From positions 4,875,741 through 4,939,740 of the forward strand of contig NC_064038.1 of NCBI RefSeq assembly GCF_932526225.1: DNA of 64,000 nt, in the 5' to 3' direction. Source of the stretch: Nematostella vectensis (taxonomy: Eukaryota > Cnidaria > Anthozoa > Actiniaria > Edwardsiidae). Each line of letters begins with the position of its first letter. Position 1 is the first letter of the stretch. A program made the translations under genes and the position numbers. A model generated the notes under the pieces. That model did not search any database, was not told the origin of the DNA, and worked only from the letters and a program-made list of their open reading frames with translations. Shown piece after piece: positions 35,406 through 47,100 of this stretch.

Positions 35406-36499
35406 TTGATGTTGCAATCTTTCTTGCTTCGTGATCGTATGTAGTGCTGCTTCAACCCACATTCGTGACACAAGGATGCGGCCGCTATATTCGTGACGGT
35501 TAACATTGACTCTCTACCGCTCGCCTCTAAACCTCAATAAACTGGCCATCGAGAACTGGCTCTTTACTACAGAGTTTATAGATCTCCAAATAAAAATGGC
35601 ATTTTATTTGTCATTTCATCTAGAATCATTGAATTCACCGAAATTCTTCTTCAAACTCCCTGTGTTTTGACAATTTCCCGCCATAACGACCTTTGCAACT
35701 CGCGCGACAATTTCAAGTTTGCTGAAATTTTATTTGGGATAGAAAAAGCAGCAAATCGTCTCTTCATACAAAGAAAAACGACACTCTAGGAATTCACTTG
35801 CATAACCATATATTTTATTGTCGCGAACAGAGACATTTCTACGATCAATTCGAATTGAAAACGACAAATCAATCAGCAGATCAGGAGTAAATTATTTTAT
35901 AAAATTGTTGATCAAAACTAAGAGAATGTCTTTATTGGAGATTCTGTATTTCTATAGGATTAAAAGCGTTGTGTGGAAATACAAATTGTAGCTATATTGA
36001 ATGATCAGAGCAAACAAAATCTTCATAAATATCAACAAAAGTCAGAATCGAAACCTCGCCTCTTGCGAGCGGAAGCTCTAGGCGAGTACACAGGAGGGTG
36101 CGCGCACTCCCCCTTGGCGGCCAAAACATGGGTAATTTCTTATTAAAGAATCTTCAAATTCTATGCTTTTGCCATACTATTCCTTCGGCTGCCCAACCCC
36201 GTGGTAAAAAGTTGTAAATTTTATTAAGGAACCAAATAAATATATTTTTATTTTATAGCTAAGGGTCCGCCCGAATCGTGAAATACCGTGACCTTTGCCT
36301 TGAAAATACTCGGTCACCGTATTTAACGATACGGACCTCCTATCTGATAAATAACATATATTTATTATAGGGCTAGGATGGCATGCGCGCTAATTGGCTG
36401 TTGATATTTTTTCGCAGCGCGTTTTGTTCATTTAACTTAAAATTAAATGAAATCTAAACACTATTACTATTACATCTTTTTTTAACGACTTGAGTTCCG

Positions 36500-37227
36500 A
36501 GAAACACTCAAAAAGTGAGTTTTTGTTACCCGGAGGAAAAAGTAGAAAGCGAAAAGCCTGGAAGCAGTAAAAATGCAGAAAACAACCCGCCTCTTTCAGA
36601 CAGCCAGGAAATCCAGAAATTTGAAAACGGACAGAAAAGTGGCATCCCCCGAATACTTTTCGGCGTTTCCTCGAAATATATGCAACAACATCATCTGGTG
36701 CAATCCTCCTTTTAGCAAGAACACAAGCACCAACATCGGCCACAGATTCCTCTTTCTCATCGACAAGCACTTCCCGAAAGACCAAAAACTCAGAAAAATC
36801 TTCAACAGAAACACCATCAAGATAAGTTACAGCTCGATGAGCAGCACCAAACAGATAATCGACCGCCACAACAAGCGCATTATCACTTCATCATTGACAA
36901 CCGAACCATTGACAGCCTCGCCTCCATCATCGCCAATAATAAGACATGCAACTGCAGACAAAAGAACACGTGCCCTCTTGACGGAAACTGCCTCCAATCA
37001 TCAGTAATCCAGCACGCTAAACAGAAACTTTACTGAACTCAGTAAGCAGATATAGAACCTCAAGGACAACATCATCGAGCACTTTATTTCATGGCGCATC
37101 TTATCATTTCACTCCTCCTACAACAGCTCCAGTAAAAGGTGCAATCTCTGTCTCAATGAAGAACAAATAGTTATTCACCTAACCAAGTTGTCAACTTTAA
37201 ACAAGTGCAACGAGCTAGTGTCCTATT
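36500..37227 (+). pseudogene. Remnant of a reverse-transcriptase retroelement (C-terminal part)
   Basis: Broken frames encode stretches such as [40 protein letters not shown], then in another frame [18 protein letters not shown] and FISWRILSFHSSYNSSSKRC. This block order is one I recognise from the C-terminal part of retroelement polyproteins widespread in cnidarians. At least two frame changes and an internal loss (near 37020) make it dead. The LTR retrotransposon was inserted directly at its right end. Confidence 0.7.
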
Positions 37228-37232
37228 GTCAC

Positions 37233-37427
37233 TGTGACGTTAATTTAATACTACTCCCATTGATTGCGTGATTAATTGTGTGATTAAGCTGAGACAATCA
37301 TATTGTAATAGGACCCGCAGTTCGGGGTGTAGGAGCACACAGATTAAAACAGTAAAAGGAGCTCAGAAATAACCTAAACCTTTAGTTCTCTTTCTTGCCT
37401 TGTAAAGTCTCCTACGACAACGTTACA
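37233..37427 (+). repeat. Left LTR
   Basis: Begins TGTGACGTTAAT and ends ACGACAACGTTACA (TG...CA). It differs from the right LTR by one substitution and one indel near position 13 and one substitution in GAGCACACAG versus GAGCTCACAG. Confidence 0.93.
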
Positions 37428-37442
37428 TGGCGTCAGAAGTGG
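37428..37442 (+). other. Primer-binding site of the retrotransposon
   Basis: TGGCGTCAGAAGTGG follows the left LTR directly; its initial TGG can pair with a tRNA 3' CCA. The tRNA species was not determined. Confidence 0.7.
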
Positions 37443-37541
37443 TACAACTCAGTCTGTTCAATTGTGCGTTGGTACTCTACTAGTTTTTAAGTATATCGGG
37501 ATTTCCTCGCCGTATTTTTGCCTGGGCTTCGAGTATGGAAT

Positions 37542-38522
37542 ATGCCGGATACCGAGGATGAAAATGTAGCTGCTTCTCATCCCCAGTTTATACAATCCAG
37601 TACACCTTTGCCGGGAAAACTCGAACTCAAGGGGAACCTTGGCTCAAACTGGAAAAGGTTCAAGCGTGTGTGGGATAACTACGAGATCGCCTCTCGTCTT
37701 AATACTCAGAGTAAAGCTCTCCGCGTCGCTACGTTGTTGACATGCATTGGGCCAGATGTTTTAGATATCTACGATGGGTTGCCGTTTGAATCCGAAGCCG
37801 ATCAGAAGGATATCGATAAGGTTCTAAAGTTATTAGAGGCATACTGCATCGGCGAAACTAATGAAACCTACGAACGGTATGTGTTCAATAAACGAGAGCA
37901 AGATCAAGGTGAGTCTTTTGATTCATACTTGACATGTTTGCGCCCTCTAGCCAAAACATGTAATTTTGATGGCTTGATCCGGAACAAAATCGTCCTGGGG
38001 ATCAACGATAATTCCACTAGAAAGAATCTATTAGCCGAAAGTAAACTTACTCTAGAGAAGTGCATTAACATCTGCAGAGCTAACGAAACTACCGCTAAGC
38101 AATTTAAGGACATAACGAGCGAAGATATTAGCGCAGTCGAATCGTACCGCCGCCCCCAGCGCACCACAGGCGTCCCGCAGAATAAAGGCCAGCGCGACAC
38201 ACAACACCCCACAATCAATTGCAAGTTTTGTTTAAAAAAAAAACACCAAAAAAAGAAGGAACTATGTCCAGCCTGGATGAAACAATGCAACGATTGTGGT
38301 ACCGCCAATCACTTCTCGGGCTCCTCGATGTGCACGGCGAGTCCGAAGTTCGCACAAAAGCCGGGGCAAAAGCCCAGAAGTAGACCAGTGCATGGGGTAG
38401 AAGAATTTTCGGATGAAAGTGATGATTATTTTTTCTATGTGGAATCCGTAGGCGCAGTCAATGCTGCGCAATGTAAGCGTAAGATTTTTGCTTCAATGCA
38501 ACTAAGAGATGAGCAAGTTTAA
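37542..38522 (+). CDS. Retrotransposon Gag with two zinc knuckles
   Basis: A 326-residue frame from ATG 37542. The capsid-like part (KRFKRVWDNYEIASRL, then ESFDSYLTCLRPLAKTCNF) is followed near the C-terminus by two CX2CX4HX6C zinc knuckles (CKFCLKKKH... and CNDCGTANHFSGSSMC) that bind the RNA genome. The frame ends in a TAA at 38520 directly before the protease motif in the same frame. This suggests that gag and pol were once one reading frame and the TAA is a mutation, although readthrough cannot be excluded. Confidence 0.88.
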   Translation: MPDTEDENVAASHPQFIQSSTPLPGKLELKGNLGSNWKRFKRVWDNYEIASRLNTQSKALRVATLLTCIGPDVLDIYDGLPFESEADQKDIDKVLKLLEAYCIGETNETYERYVFNKREQDQGESFDSYLTCLRPLAKTCNFDGLIRNKIVLGINDNSTRKNLLAESKLTLEKCINICRANETTAKQFKDITSEDISAVESYRRPQRTTGVPQNKGQRDTQHPTINCKFCLKKKHQKKKELCPAWMKQCNDCGTANHFSGSSMCTASPKFAQKPGQKPRSRPVHGVEEFSDESDDYFFYVESVGAVNAAQCKRKIFASMQLRDEQV

Positions 38523-41500
38523 TTTCAACTAGATTGTGGCGCGACAGTTAATATTCTACCTGTAGACAAATACGTCCAGATATTCAATGACCCATCGCAC
38601 GCCAGATTAAAGAAAACCAACAAAACCCTTCAAATGTTTAATAAGACTGAGTTGAAACCCATAGGAACGGTGAAGATCGAGAGTGTGAACCCAAAGAATG
38701 AGGACGCAATATTACTCGAGCTTGTAGTAGTAGGCGCGCAAGCCATCCAACAGTTTCAGCTCATGACAATTAACAGCGACAATATCCTGTCAGTCAATGA
38801 GTTCCAATCCACTCAGCAAGATATAGTTAGTGAGTTTGGCGATGTTTTCGAAGGTGATGGCGTTTTACAAGAAAAACTTCACCTTAAAGTCAACAAGACA
38901 GTAACGCCCGTGGCGTTGCCTGTCCGTAAAGTCCCATTTGCGGTTAGAGAACCCTTTAAACGTGAACTGGACAGACTAGTAGATAAGGGGATATTAGTGC
39001 CAGTCGAAGTCCCCACTGACTGGGTCTCTTCAATGGTAGTGGCTGTGAAGCGTAACGGTAAGATACGTTTGTGCATTGATCCCAAACCGCTGAACAAGGC
39101 TCTCAAGAGAAACCGATACCCGCTACCTGTCATCGACGACTTGCTAGCAAAGCTCACGAATGCAAAGGTGTTTACTGTCGTTGATGCAAAAAACGGTTTT
39201 TGGCATGTCCAACTTGACGAAGAGAGTAGCTACCTCACCACGTTTGGTACCCCATGGTCACGATACCGATGGACGCGCATGCCATTTGGAATTTCCCCTG
39301 CCCCTGAAGAATTCCAACGTCGACTAGACAACGCACTTCAAGGTCTAGACGGAGTAATGCCCATCTTTGATGACATACTGATCTTTGGCGCCGGCGACAC
39401 TGAAGCGGAAGCAATAGCTGATCATGACGCGAAACTGAGAGCCCTACTTCAACGATGCCGCTAGAAGGGTGTCAAGTTAAACAAAGAAAAGTTGAAGCTC
39501 CGTTGCAGCGAGGTAGACTTTATGGGTCACGTGATCCCCTCTGATGGTCTAAAGCCTGACCCAGCAAAACTACAAGGTATCAAGGAAATGCCGCCGTCGA
39601 CCTGCAAGCAAGATGTGAAACGACTCCTCGGTATGGTCAACTACCTACAACGTTTCGCGCCAAATCTATTCGAAGTCACAGCACCACTGAGAGATCTACT
39701 CAAGGAAGACAACATATTCCAGTGGGATTCCGTCCAGGAGCGCAGTTTCGAAGCAGTTAAGAAGAGAATCTCTGAGACACCGGTCCTCAAGTTATTTGAC
39801 CCGACAGATAGTGTTGAGCTTCAATGTGATGCATCTGACAGAGGCTTGGGTGCTTGCCTGATGCAACATGGCCAGCCAGTGGCGTATGCATCACGCTCCA
39901 TGACGGAAACGGAGACACACTACGCGCAGATTGAGAAGAGATGTTGGCTATCGTCTTCGGAGTGGAGAGGTTCGAGCAATGTGTTTACGGCCGACAAGTG
40001 AAGGTACAATCAGACCACAAGCCGCTTGAAAGTATATTTAAGAAGAGCCTGATTAGCGCCCCTAAGCGACTCCAACGCATGGTGCTGAGACTTCAAAAAT
40101 TTGACTTGGAAGTGAGCTATAAGAAAGGTACAGAAATGGTACTGGCCGACACTCTAAGCAGAGCATATAAGGTGCTACCAACAGGAGTAGCAGAAGAGAG
40201 AGGTGAAACCGAGAAAGATACCGAGTCAATTAACATGGCACAATACCTTGCAGTTTCAAGCCAGACGCAGGCAGAGATCCAGCGCGCCACAGAAGCAGAC
40301 GATGTGGTGCGGGAGTTAAAGGCAGTGATAAGGCAAGGCTGGCCTTTGGCGAAAGACGACCTACAAGTCTGTCTCAGGGACTACTTTCTTTTTAGAGATG
40401 AGCTCACCCTACAAAACGGGCTTATTTTCAAAGGTGAAAGACTCGTTATGCCAACATCTATGAAAGACGAAATGTTAGAGAAGCTGCACTCTAGCCACAT
40501 TGGTATTCAAGGTTGCTTGAGGAGAGCTAGAGAGAGAGTATCTACTGGCCAGGTATGAATAAGGCAGTCGAAGATTACATAGCAAGGTGTGACACATGTA
40601 ATACATACCAAGCGGAGCAAGGCAAAGAACCAATGATCTGCCACGAGATACCATCCCGACCATGGGAAAAGGTAGGATAGATATGTTTGAACTTGACAAT
40701 AAAGACTTTCTTGTTAGTGTTGACTATTACTCAAGTTTCTTTAAAGTTGACCGGTTGGCCTCTAAGACTGCAAAAGAAGTAATCGGAAAAATTAAAGCAC
40801 ACTTCGCAAGGCACGGTATACCAGACCAAGTGATCACTGATAATGGTCAACCATTTGCATCGGGACATTTTCTAGAGTTTTCAAACCACTACAGCTTCGA
40901 GCATGTTACAAGTTCTCCGACTTACGCTCAATCTAATGGCAAAGTAGAAAATGCCGTTAAAATAGCCAAGAAGCTGATGAGGAAAGCTTTCGAATTAAAG
41001 AATGACCCCTACATGGCTCTGCTCGACTGGAGAAATACTCCATCAGAATGTCTTAACTCATCGCCAGTGCAGAGAATCTTTGGTCGGAGAACCGAAACAC
41101 TGTTGCCAACGTCGACTCGACTGCTTAACCCTAAGATTCCAGATAATGTCGAGCAAAAGATCAGTGGGCAGAAGGCTAAGCAAAGCTACTATTATAACAG
41201 AAGTGCAAAGGAGTTAAAGGAACTGAAGCCTGGTGATGTTGTGCGCATAGAGCCACCAAGAGGAATTGGCAGAGGAAAAGCCTGGACTAAAGCACATGTA
41301 GAAAGAAAGGTGGACGTAAGATCGTACAATGTACGCACTGAGGATGGCAGAGTGTTCCGCAGAAACAGACGGCATCTTCGCCGAACTCAAGAGGATATGA
41401 AGCCTCCAACGGATGAACCGTTACAACCACCGCAAGAGCGACTTATGCCTCCTTCTCCACCACAAGGGTTACCGCAGTCACTAACAAGCGAGACCCCAAG

Positions 41501-41603
41501 GGAGGTACAACAGGAGCAGCCCACAGCAACGCAAGAGACAGCTAGTGCCCCTGTCGTCACGCGAAGTGGAAGGGTTGTGAAGCCTCCCGTTCGATTCCAG
41601 TAA
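38523..41603 (+). pseudogene. Retrotransposon Pol (protease, RT, RNase H, integrase), disrupted
   Basis: Protease: LDCGATVNILP just after 38523 (DCGA in place of DTGA/DSGA). Reverse transcriptase 38800-39700: RLCIDPKPLNKALKR, VVDAKNGFWHVQLD, MPFGISPAPEEFQRRL and catalytic FDDILIFG. RNase H: LQCDASDRGLGACLMQ. Integrase from about 40480: zinc-binding CDTC, core ITDNGQPFAS and SNGKVENAVK, ending VVTRSGRVVKPPVRF. Breaks: TAG at 39462, a frame change near 39935, another near 40530, a third near 40676. Recent LTRs with an old-looking pol mean the copy was probably mobilised in trans or contains assembly errors. Confidence 0.9.
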
Positions 41604-41663
41604 TTGTCATCAGAACTTTGAAAGTTTTTTATTTGTATATAGCATTTATTCGAGTTTTGTTAT

Positions 41664-41674
41664 GGAGAGGGAGA
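41664..41674 (+). other. Polypurine tract
   Basis: GGAGAGGGAGA lies immediately before the right LTR, the plus-strand primer position expected for LTR elements. Confidence 0.8.
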
Positions 41675-41870
41675 TGTGACGTTAATTGTAATACTACTCC
41701 CATTGATTGCGTGATTAATTGTGTGATTAAGCTGAGACAATCATATTGTAATAGGACCCGCAGTTCGGGGTGTAGGAGCTCACAGATTAAAACAGTAAAA
41801 GGAGCTCAGAAATAACCTAAACCTTTAGTTCTCTTTCTTGCCTTGTAAAGTCTCCTACGACAACGTTACA
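41675..41870 (+). repeat. Right LTR
   Basis: 196 bp, about 98% identical to the left LTR, ends CGTTACA and is followed by the target duplication GTCAC. Confidence 0.93.
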
Positions 41871-41875
41871 GTCAC

Positions 41876-42390
41876 CACCCCGAGGGGGTTACTCCCTATA
41901 TCCATCGGACGGGGATCATCGTCGTATCTTTTAGGGTGTAAATTTGGAGCCTTGGGTATCTTTTAGGGGTGAAAATAAGAATGACCAGATTTTTGTTTAC
42001 CTCGCTATATTTTAGGGTGCTATAATAGCCATCGCTTCTAACTTGTAGCTCATGAAAGAGCGTTAAAACGTGTCAATTGGTGTTTTTAGATCACTAACCG
42101 GCTAAAAAATCACACAACCCACGGGACGATAATTGATTCTTACTTTATGCTAGTATTCTTCCATAAAAATTTAATAAATTCAATCCAACGTGATGTAGTA
42201 CTTGTAGTCGTCCATTATTTCCACGTTTAAGAGATTTAGAGCGCATTTGGGGCCGTTTTAGCGCTGTTCGGTGAAATTTATTATACCCTCTTATCACTTC
42301 CACTATACTGTACTTCTCGTCAATGAAAGTGGTAGAGAGAATTCTATATGAGCCGGTTGGTTCAAATTACTCATTGACAAAGCTTGGGCT
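41876..42390. other. Non-coding, probably degraded element, no gene seen
   Basis: Starts CACCCCGAGGGGGTTACTCC and contains the recurring TATCTTTTAGGG motif three times, which looks like the end of a dispersed repeat. No coding frame is supported. Confidence 0.4.
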
Positions 42391-42397
42391 ATCTGTG

Positions 42398-42427
42398 GTT
42401 CAACTCGCCACCGGTGGCGAGTTGAAC
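42398..42427. repeat. Perfect 30-bp palindrome
   Basis: GTTCAACTCGCCACC is followed without a spacer by its exact reverse complement. Neighbouring CGAGTTGGTTGG motifs do not extend it. Confidence 0.95.
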
Positions 42428-42599
42428 ATTGGTAGTAGCGAGTTGGTTGGTAACATTATACGAGTTTGCCGTGTCCTGGCCGATCGATTGGCTTGTAAAT
42501 CACATTCGCACAAGAGGTCAAGCAAAAAACCGAACACGACCCAGACGTCAATCAAAAGTAGAGTTGGATTTCTCGCGCGTAAAAACCGAGTTGCAGAGC

Positions 42600-45075
42600 T
42601 TGTTTACGTTTGAGCACAATGCTTCCTTGGAATATTTTTGCACAACTCATCGCCTTACATTCTATGAATATCAAGAGCTACAACTTCTGCCGGTAAAGCT
42701 GGGTAAATTTGAAAACCTGTCAGATTTGACGTTTGGCCTAGTTAAGATTTTTCGGCTGCGACAAAAATTGTCCTGGTTGAACGCATTTTCGCACACGTTT
42801 CCTGCAATCGATGACAGTTTTAATGTCAAAACAAACATTTTCCCTAGTGCGAATAGCAGGCCCGTACCCAGGATTTTTCTTTTGGGGGGGGGAGGGGGGA
42901 AGGGGGGCGAAATCCAAAAAAGTGGTCCAAATTTTTCCGGGGGTGGGAGGGGGGATGAGTTCTCTAATAAAAATTTGATCACCCCAGAAAAAACAACATG
43001 GGATTTGCCTTTGAAGTATCTTCACGGGACGTTTATTGTCGGATTTGGCTACATACCAGAGTGATCTAGCTTATGCTTTTTAATTTTGTCTACAAATAGC
43101 ATGTCCATTAGGAACCGAAAGGGGACCTTCGGCAGTTGTGGGGCCGTTGGGCCTGAATAGGCACAAAGCCTTGCTATGCAACCATTAAACCATTTTAAAT
43201 TTCGCTCCTCTATTTATGTAAATTATGTATATAATCTGTATATAAGCGATAACGTAACGTTTAGTTCTTAATAAATACCCTCATCAGTGGGCAACCACGA
43301 AACAGGCTTGTAGGGATGAAAAAGTAATTTGCGTGTTTTTTTCTACACATCAAGATATCCCGCTCTACATGCGTGCATCGAGCACTCTTTATGAACGCCT
43401 ATAAACTCACGCATTATTTCTGAGGTCTGCCCACACCTTTCGGTTAAAGCGTTTTTTTCCGAAGATCCTTAATTTGCGACGGTGAGCGTTCGGTCACAGC
43501 GCGCGCAAAAAGTAATAGGAGTATCTCAAGTATGCAAGCATTTGCCTAATACTGCAAGCAGTTCTAAACTAAACAACATCACTTTGTTAATTTCCTTCGA
43601 AAATAATAACTGCATCAAAAATCATAGTATCGGTAGGATTCCCACTACAAGGACGCCCGAAACAATCTTAACAAAGTGAAGAAGTGGTCTCGACAGAAAG
43701 GAGTACACTTTATCCTTTACAAGAACCTTCCTATATTTTTTATATACACTGTTAGTTTCAGGGAGTTATTTTTACTCCACTCAGAGAGTAAAAACTACTC
43801 TTTGCAGAGCTTCCTTGGGATACTTTTGCAAAACTCATCGCCATTTGACGTTTGGCCTAGTTAAGAGTTTTCGGCTGCGACAAAAATTGTTCTGGTTGAT
43901 CGAATTCGCACACGTTTCCTGCAAGCGATGACAGTTTTAATGTCAAAACAAACATTTTCCCTAGTACATATGAAGAAATCGTTGTCGTTTTGAGGGACTG
44001 GTACCGAGGAATCTTTCTCCATTGACCAAGGATGGTCACAGTCACTGTTTTTTCTTTTGATTAAAATTCATAAAGTTTACAAAGCACCTGCGGCAACCTT
44101 AAAAATGACAAGAATCGTGCAGTTTTCCCAACTAAGGAATATATTAGTTCCCTTATATGGAAGTGACCTTGTTGGTCAAAAACGACAATTTTTGTCTAAA
44201 TTTCCTTGATATGACGAATAGGCCCAAAGACTTGCTACGCAACAATTAAACCAATTTAAATTTCGCTCCTTTATTTATGTAAATTATGTACATAATCTGT
44301 ATATAAGCGAATGATAACGATTACGCAATAAATACCCTCATGAGTGGCCATATGAAGAAAACGTTGTCGTTTTGAGGGACTGGTACGAAGGACTCTTGGT
44401 TTCTTTTCCGGTACCTTTTTTTTACCAAAGATGGTCACAGTCAGTGTTTTTCTCTTCTGATTACAAGTCATAATGTTTACGAAGCACCTGCGGTACGGTC
44501 ACCTTAAAAATTACAAGAATCATGCAGTTTTTTCCAAATAAGGAATATATTAGTTACCTTATATGAAAGTGACCGCGTTTGGCAAAAACGACAATTTTTG
44601 GCTGAATTTTTTTTTATATAAAACACGAAACAGGCTTGTAGGGATGAAAAAGTAATTTGCGTGTTTTTTTTTCTACACATCAAGATATCCCGCTCTACAT
44701 GCGTGTATCGAGCACTCTTTATGAACGCCTATAAACTCCACACCTGTCGGTTGAAGCGTTTTTTTCCCCAAGATCCTTATTCTACCGCGAGCGTTCGATC
44801 ACAGCGCGCAAAAAGTAATAGGAGTATCTCAAGTATGCAAGCATTTGCCTAATACTGCAAGCAGTTCTAAACTTGAGAGGACCTATTGTAGGGCCTTAAT
44901 ACCTTAACAACATCACCTCGTTAATTCCCTTCAAAAATAATAACTGCATCGAAAATCATTAAAAAAATATCGGTAGGATTTCCACTATACAAGGACGCCC
45001 GAAACAATCTTAACAAAGTGATGAAGTGATCTCGACAGAAAGGAGTACACTTTCTGCTTTAAACGAACCTTCCTG
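42600..45075. repeat. Nested block of direct segmental duplications
   Basis: The segment at 43140-43690 (ATTTCGCTCCTCTATTTATG, CACGAAACAGGCTTGTAGGG, ATCAAGATATCCCGCTCTAC) recurs at 44215-45060. The segment 42730-42855 (TTTTCGGCTGCGACAAAAAT, AACAAACATTTTCCCTAGT) recurs at 43858-43967. The segment 43970-44190 (ACGACAATTTTTG end) recurs at about 44348-44600. No open frame is preserved between copies, so the block is non-coding. Confidence 0.75.
42863..43110 (+). repeat. Interspersed repeat, copy 2
   Basis: Same element as 6885-7260: GCCCGTACCCAGGATTTT end, G-tract, TTTTTCCGGGGG, ATCACCCCAGAAAAAAC and GTTTATTGTCGGATTTGGCT. Copies share orientation and differ by substitutions and G-tract length. 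Confidence 0.7.
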
Positions 45076-45950
45076 ATTTTTTTATATATACAAAAAGATA
45101 ATATGCTGTATCTGTTGTACTTACCCAATCCGTCTACATGATAAGCATAACACGCGTATATTATGAGCACTTGGATTTTCATCTGTAATATGTTCCCCAT
45201 CTTTTTACAGGGAAACTCCATAAACCGTAAAAAAAACTTAGAAGAACTTTTTTACGTCCCGTTTTGATAGAATTCTTGTCTAATGTTGTTAATTATTAAA
45301 AAAGTCATTTGGCATTCAATCTCCCATGAAGATGACAAAATATTTCACAAGTTTACTTCACACGCTTCTTTATGTATTTACACATATTTAAAATAGGGGT
45401 AAGCTTATTGCAATTATTACGGAGAAGAATCTAAAGACAAGCTGTGGGCTGACTAAACTTCATTTTACACAGTAACATAAAGAAATAAATAAAAAGCAAG
45501 GCTATATAATTTGCAGTAATAAAATTGACAATTGGCCTTTCTGCTGCCAAATACATAAATGAAACTTCGTGTAAGAAAAAGGCTTGTGTAAGGTCGGGGT
45601 GTATTTCGTAATAAAAAAAAACACATAGCTGCGACCACAGGTATCCCAGTAAAAGCGATGTTTAATGAAAATGTTTTTTGTTGAGAAATGGCTCATCTTA
45701 TTCTGTTTTGGAGGTTTTATAAGGAGCAGGTTTATTTTCTTCATCGTTCTCAATTTCTCTTGGTGAACTTGGAATACAGCCTTTTGTGACGCGCGAAACG
45801 AGAAAAAAAAAATGCCTGAAAAAAATGTATTTCTTTGCAGTATTCAAGAGATTGTTGTTTTCACCTTTTGTTCTCACTACGTAATCCTCATTATGAATTA
45901 TTTATTCGCTCCATAGCTATGCAGCAAACTAACCAGGTTACGCCGAAAGC
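45076..45950. other. Intergenic, nothing recognised
   Basis: AT-rich DNA without a supported exon, RNA gene or clear repeat. Confidence 0.4.
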
Positions 45951-45953
45951 TAT

Positions 45954-46653
45954 TTAACCCTATTCAGACCGGGGGGGAGGGGGGCTTTTGAGGCCCCCAG
46001 CACCTTTGATCTGTAATAATTTTTGAACTAGTAGGGCTAGAGCATTGAAATTTGATGGCTTTTCCTAGAATGCATCTGGGATCAGTTTGGTGTTGACAAA
46101 ATTTTGATATGTGTACCCTGGTAACCATAGTAACCAAGTTTTGAGACATAGGTTTAATGAAAATTAGGCAAAACGCTTTAAGTCGTCAAGATCAACTATT
46201 AATACGACGTGCTCAACGTAAATACATGTCATATAAACGTTTTATACCAAGTTTTGAAAAACACAATAAAAATTTACATCTCTATTTTACGGGGGTAGGG
46301 GTGGTGGATTTTTTGTCATTTTTTTACCTTCTCGAAATAGTGCTTGTAGAAATAGCAAAAAAACAATCATATCCACCTGAAATCATTAATACAACTTGAA
46401 ACGAAGATTAAATATTGTCAAAAAGCTCCAGATTTTGCCACCCAGTTTTTATTGATTAAGATAAATAACTTTCATTAAATCCAAGATGGCGGATCCAAGA
46501 TTGCTATGGCAACACAATATATCATTATGTGTTGCCGTATATCATTTTGTTTCTCTTCGTCAGATAATGATTCTTTGAAAATTTGGTCATAATAGCTCCA
46601 ATAGTTTAAAAGTAACGGATGGGGGCTCAAAAAGCCCGGTCTGAATAGGTTAA
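45954..46653. mobile_element. TTAA-flanked non-autonomous element (piggyBac/Kolobok type)
   Basis: A 692-bp element between TTAA target duplications (45954-45957 and 46650-46653). The ends are inverted: CCCTATTCAGACCGGG on the left, CCCGGTCTGAATAGG on the right, continuing into paired GGGGCTTTTGAG and CTCAAAAAGCCC. It has no transposase frame. CCC-type ends and TTAA targeting fit piggyBac-like or Kolobok elements; a transposase-bearing relative would decide. Confidence 0.8.
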
Positions 46654-46959
46654 TGGCACGTTTGAGGGGGGGATTGGGGACATTAATAGAAATGAGAAAA
46701 ACCCGCGCCGCGCCCCCCAGCCCGTTTTGCGTAGTTTTGCGTAGACCCCTGGGGGCCTCACAGGAGGGATGTGTTATAGGGGTAGCTTTCAAAGGGGATG
46801 GCGGCACGTTCCCGCCCGTTTTCGGTAGTATTACATGCTGAAAGGAAAGCAAAGGGGGGCTTAAAACGATAACATTGTGGCTGCCACCCTTGTGTGGTAA
46901 CATATGGTAACCTTGCAATTAGACCCTCGTCTGTCCTATAGTATACCGAGCATTCGAGA

Positions 46960-47100
46960 ATGAAGTGCGGAAAAGAGTACTGCAGGTGGCTAAAAGTCGG
47001 CCATGCAAACACGTGTTGCAAGAGGTGCATGGACACCTACTGCAAGGTGCTCCTCCAAAGGCACCGTAAGGGCCCGTGCCGTGCAAGATTTGTGACATAG
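46960..47100 (+). CDS. Small Cys-rich reading frame (46 residues), unknown
   Basis: Begins MKCGKEYCRWLKVGHANTCC and has eight cysteines in CX4-5C, CC and CX2C spacing, as in small zinc-binding modules. It stops at 47098-47100. The next frame, offset, carries further CX2C pairs (PCKICD, CRPC) that look like a continuation. A 5-bp tandem duplication (CCGTG twice, at about 47074-47083) could explain the frame break. GC content here is clearly higher than in the surroundings. Product and origin not recognised. Confidence 0.35.
   Translation: MKCGKEYCRWLKVGHANTCCKRCMDTYCKVLLQRHRKGPCRARFVT

Larger units (their letters stand above)
37233..41870 (+). mobile_element. Ty3/Gypsy-type LTR retrotransposon with target duplication
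   Basis: A 4.6-kb element with LTRs of 195-196 bp at both ends, flanked by the 5-bp duplication GTCAC (37228-37232 and 41871-41875). Inside are a primer-binding site, gag, a pol with protease, reverse transcriptase, RNase H and integrase in Ty3 order, and a polypurine tract. The LTRs differ at only about three positions, so insertion was recent, yet the coding part carries two in-frame stops and three frame changes. Confidence 0.93.

Noticed and set aside
36432-36869. 145-codon minus-strand frame
   Set aside because: Antisense shadow of the retroelement remnant at 36500-37227.
42429-43064. 211-codon plus-strand frame
   Set aside because: It runs through an interspersed repeat with G-tracts and is not preserved in the duplicated copy at 43858.
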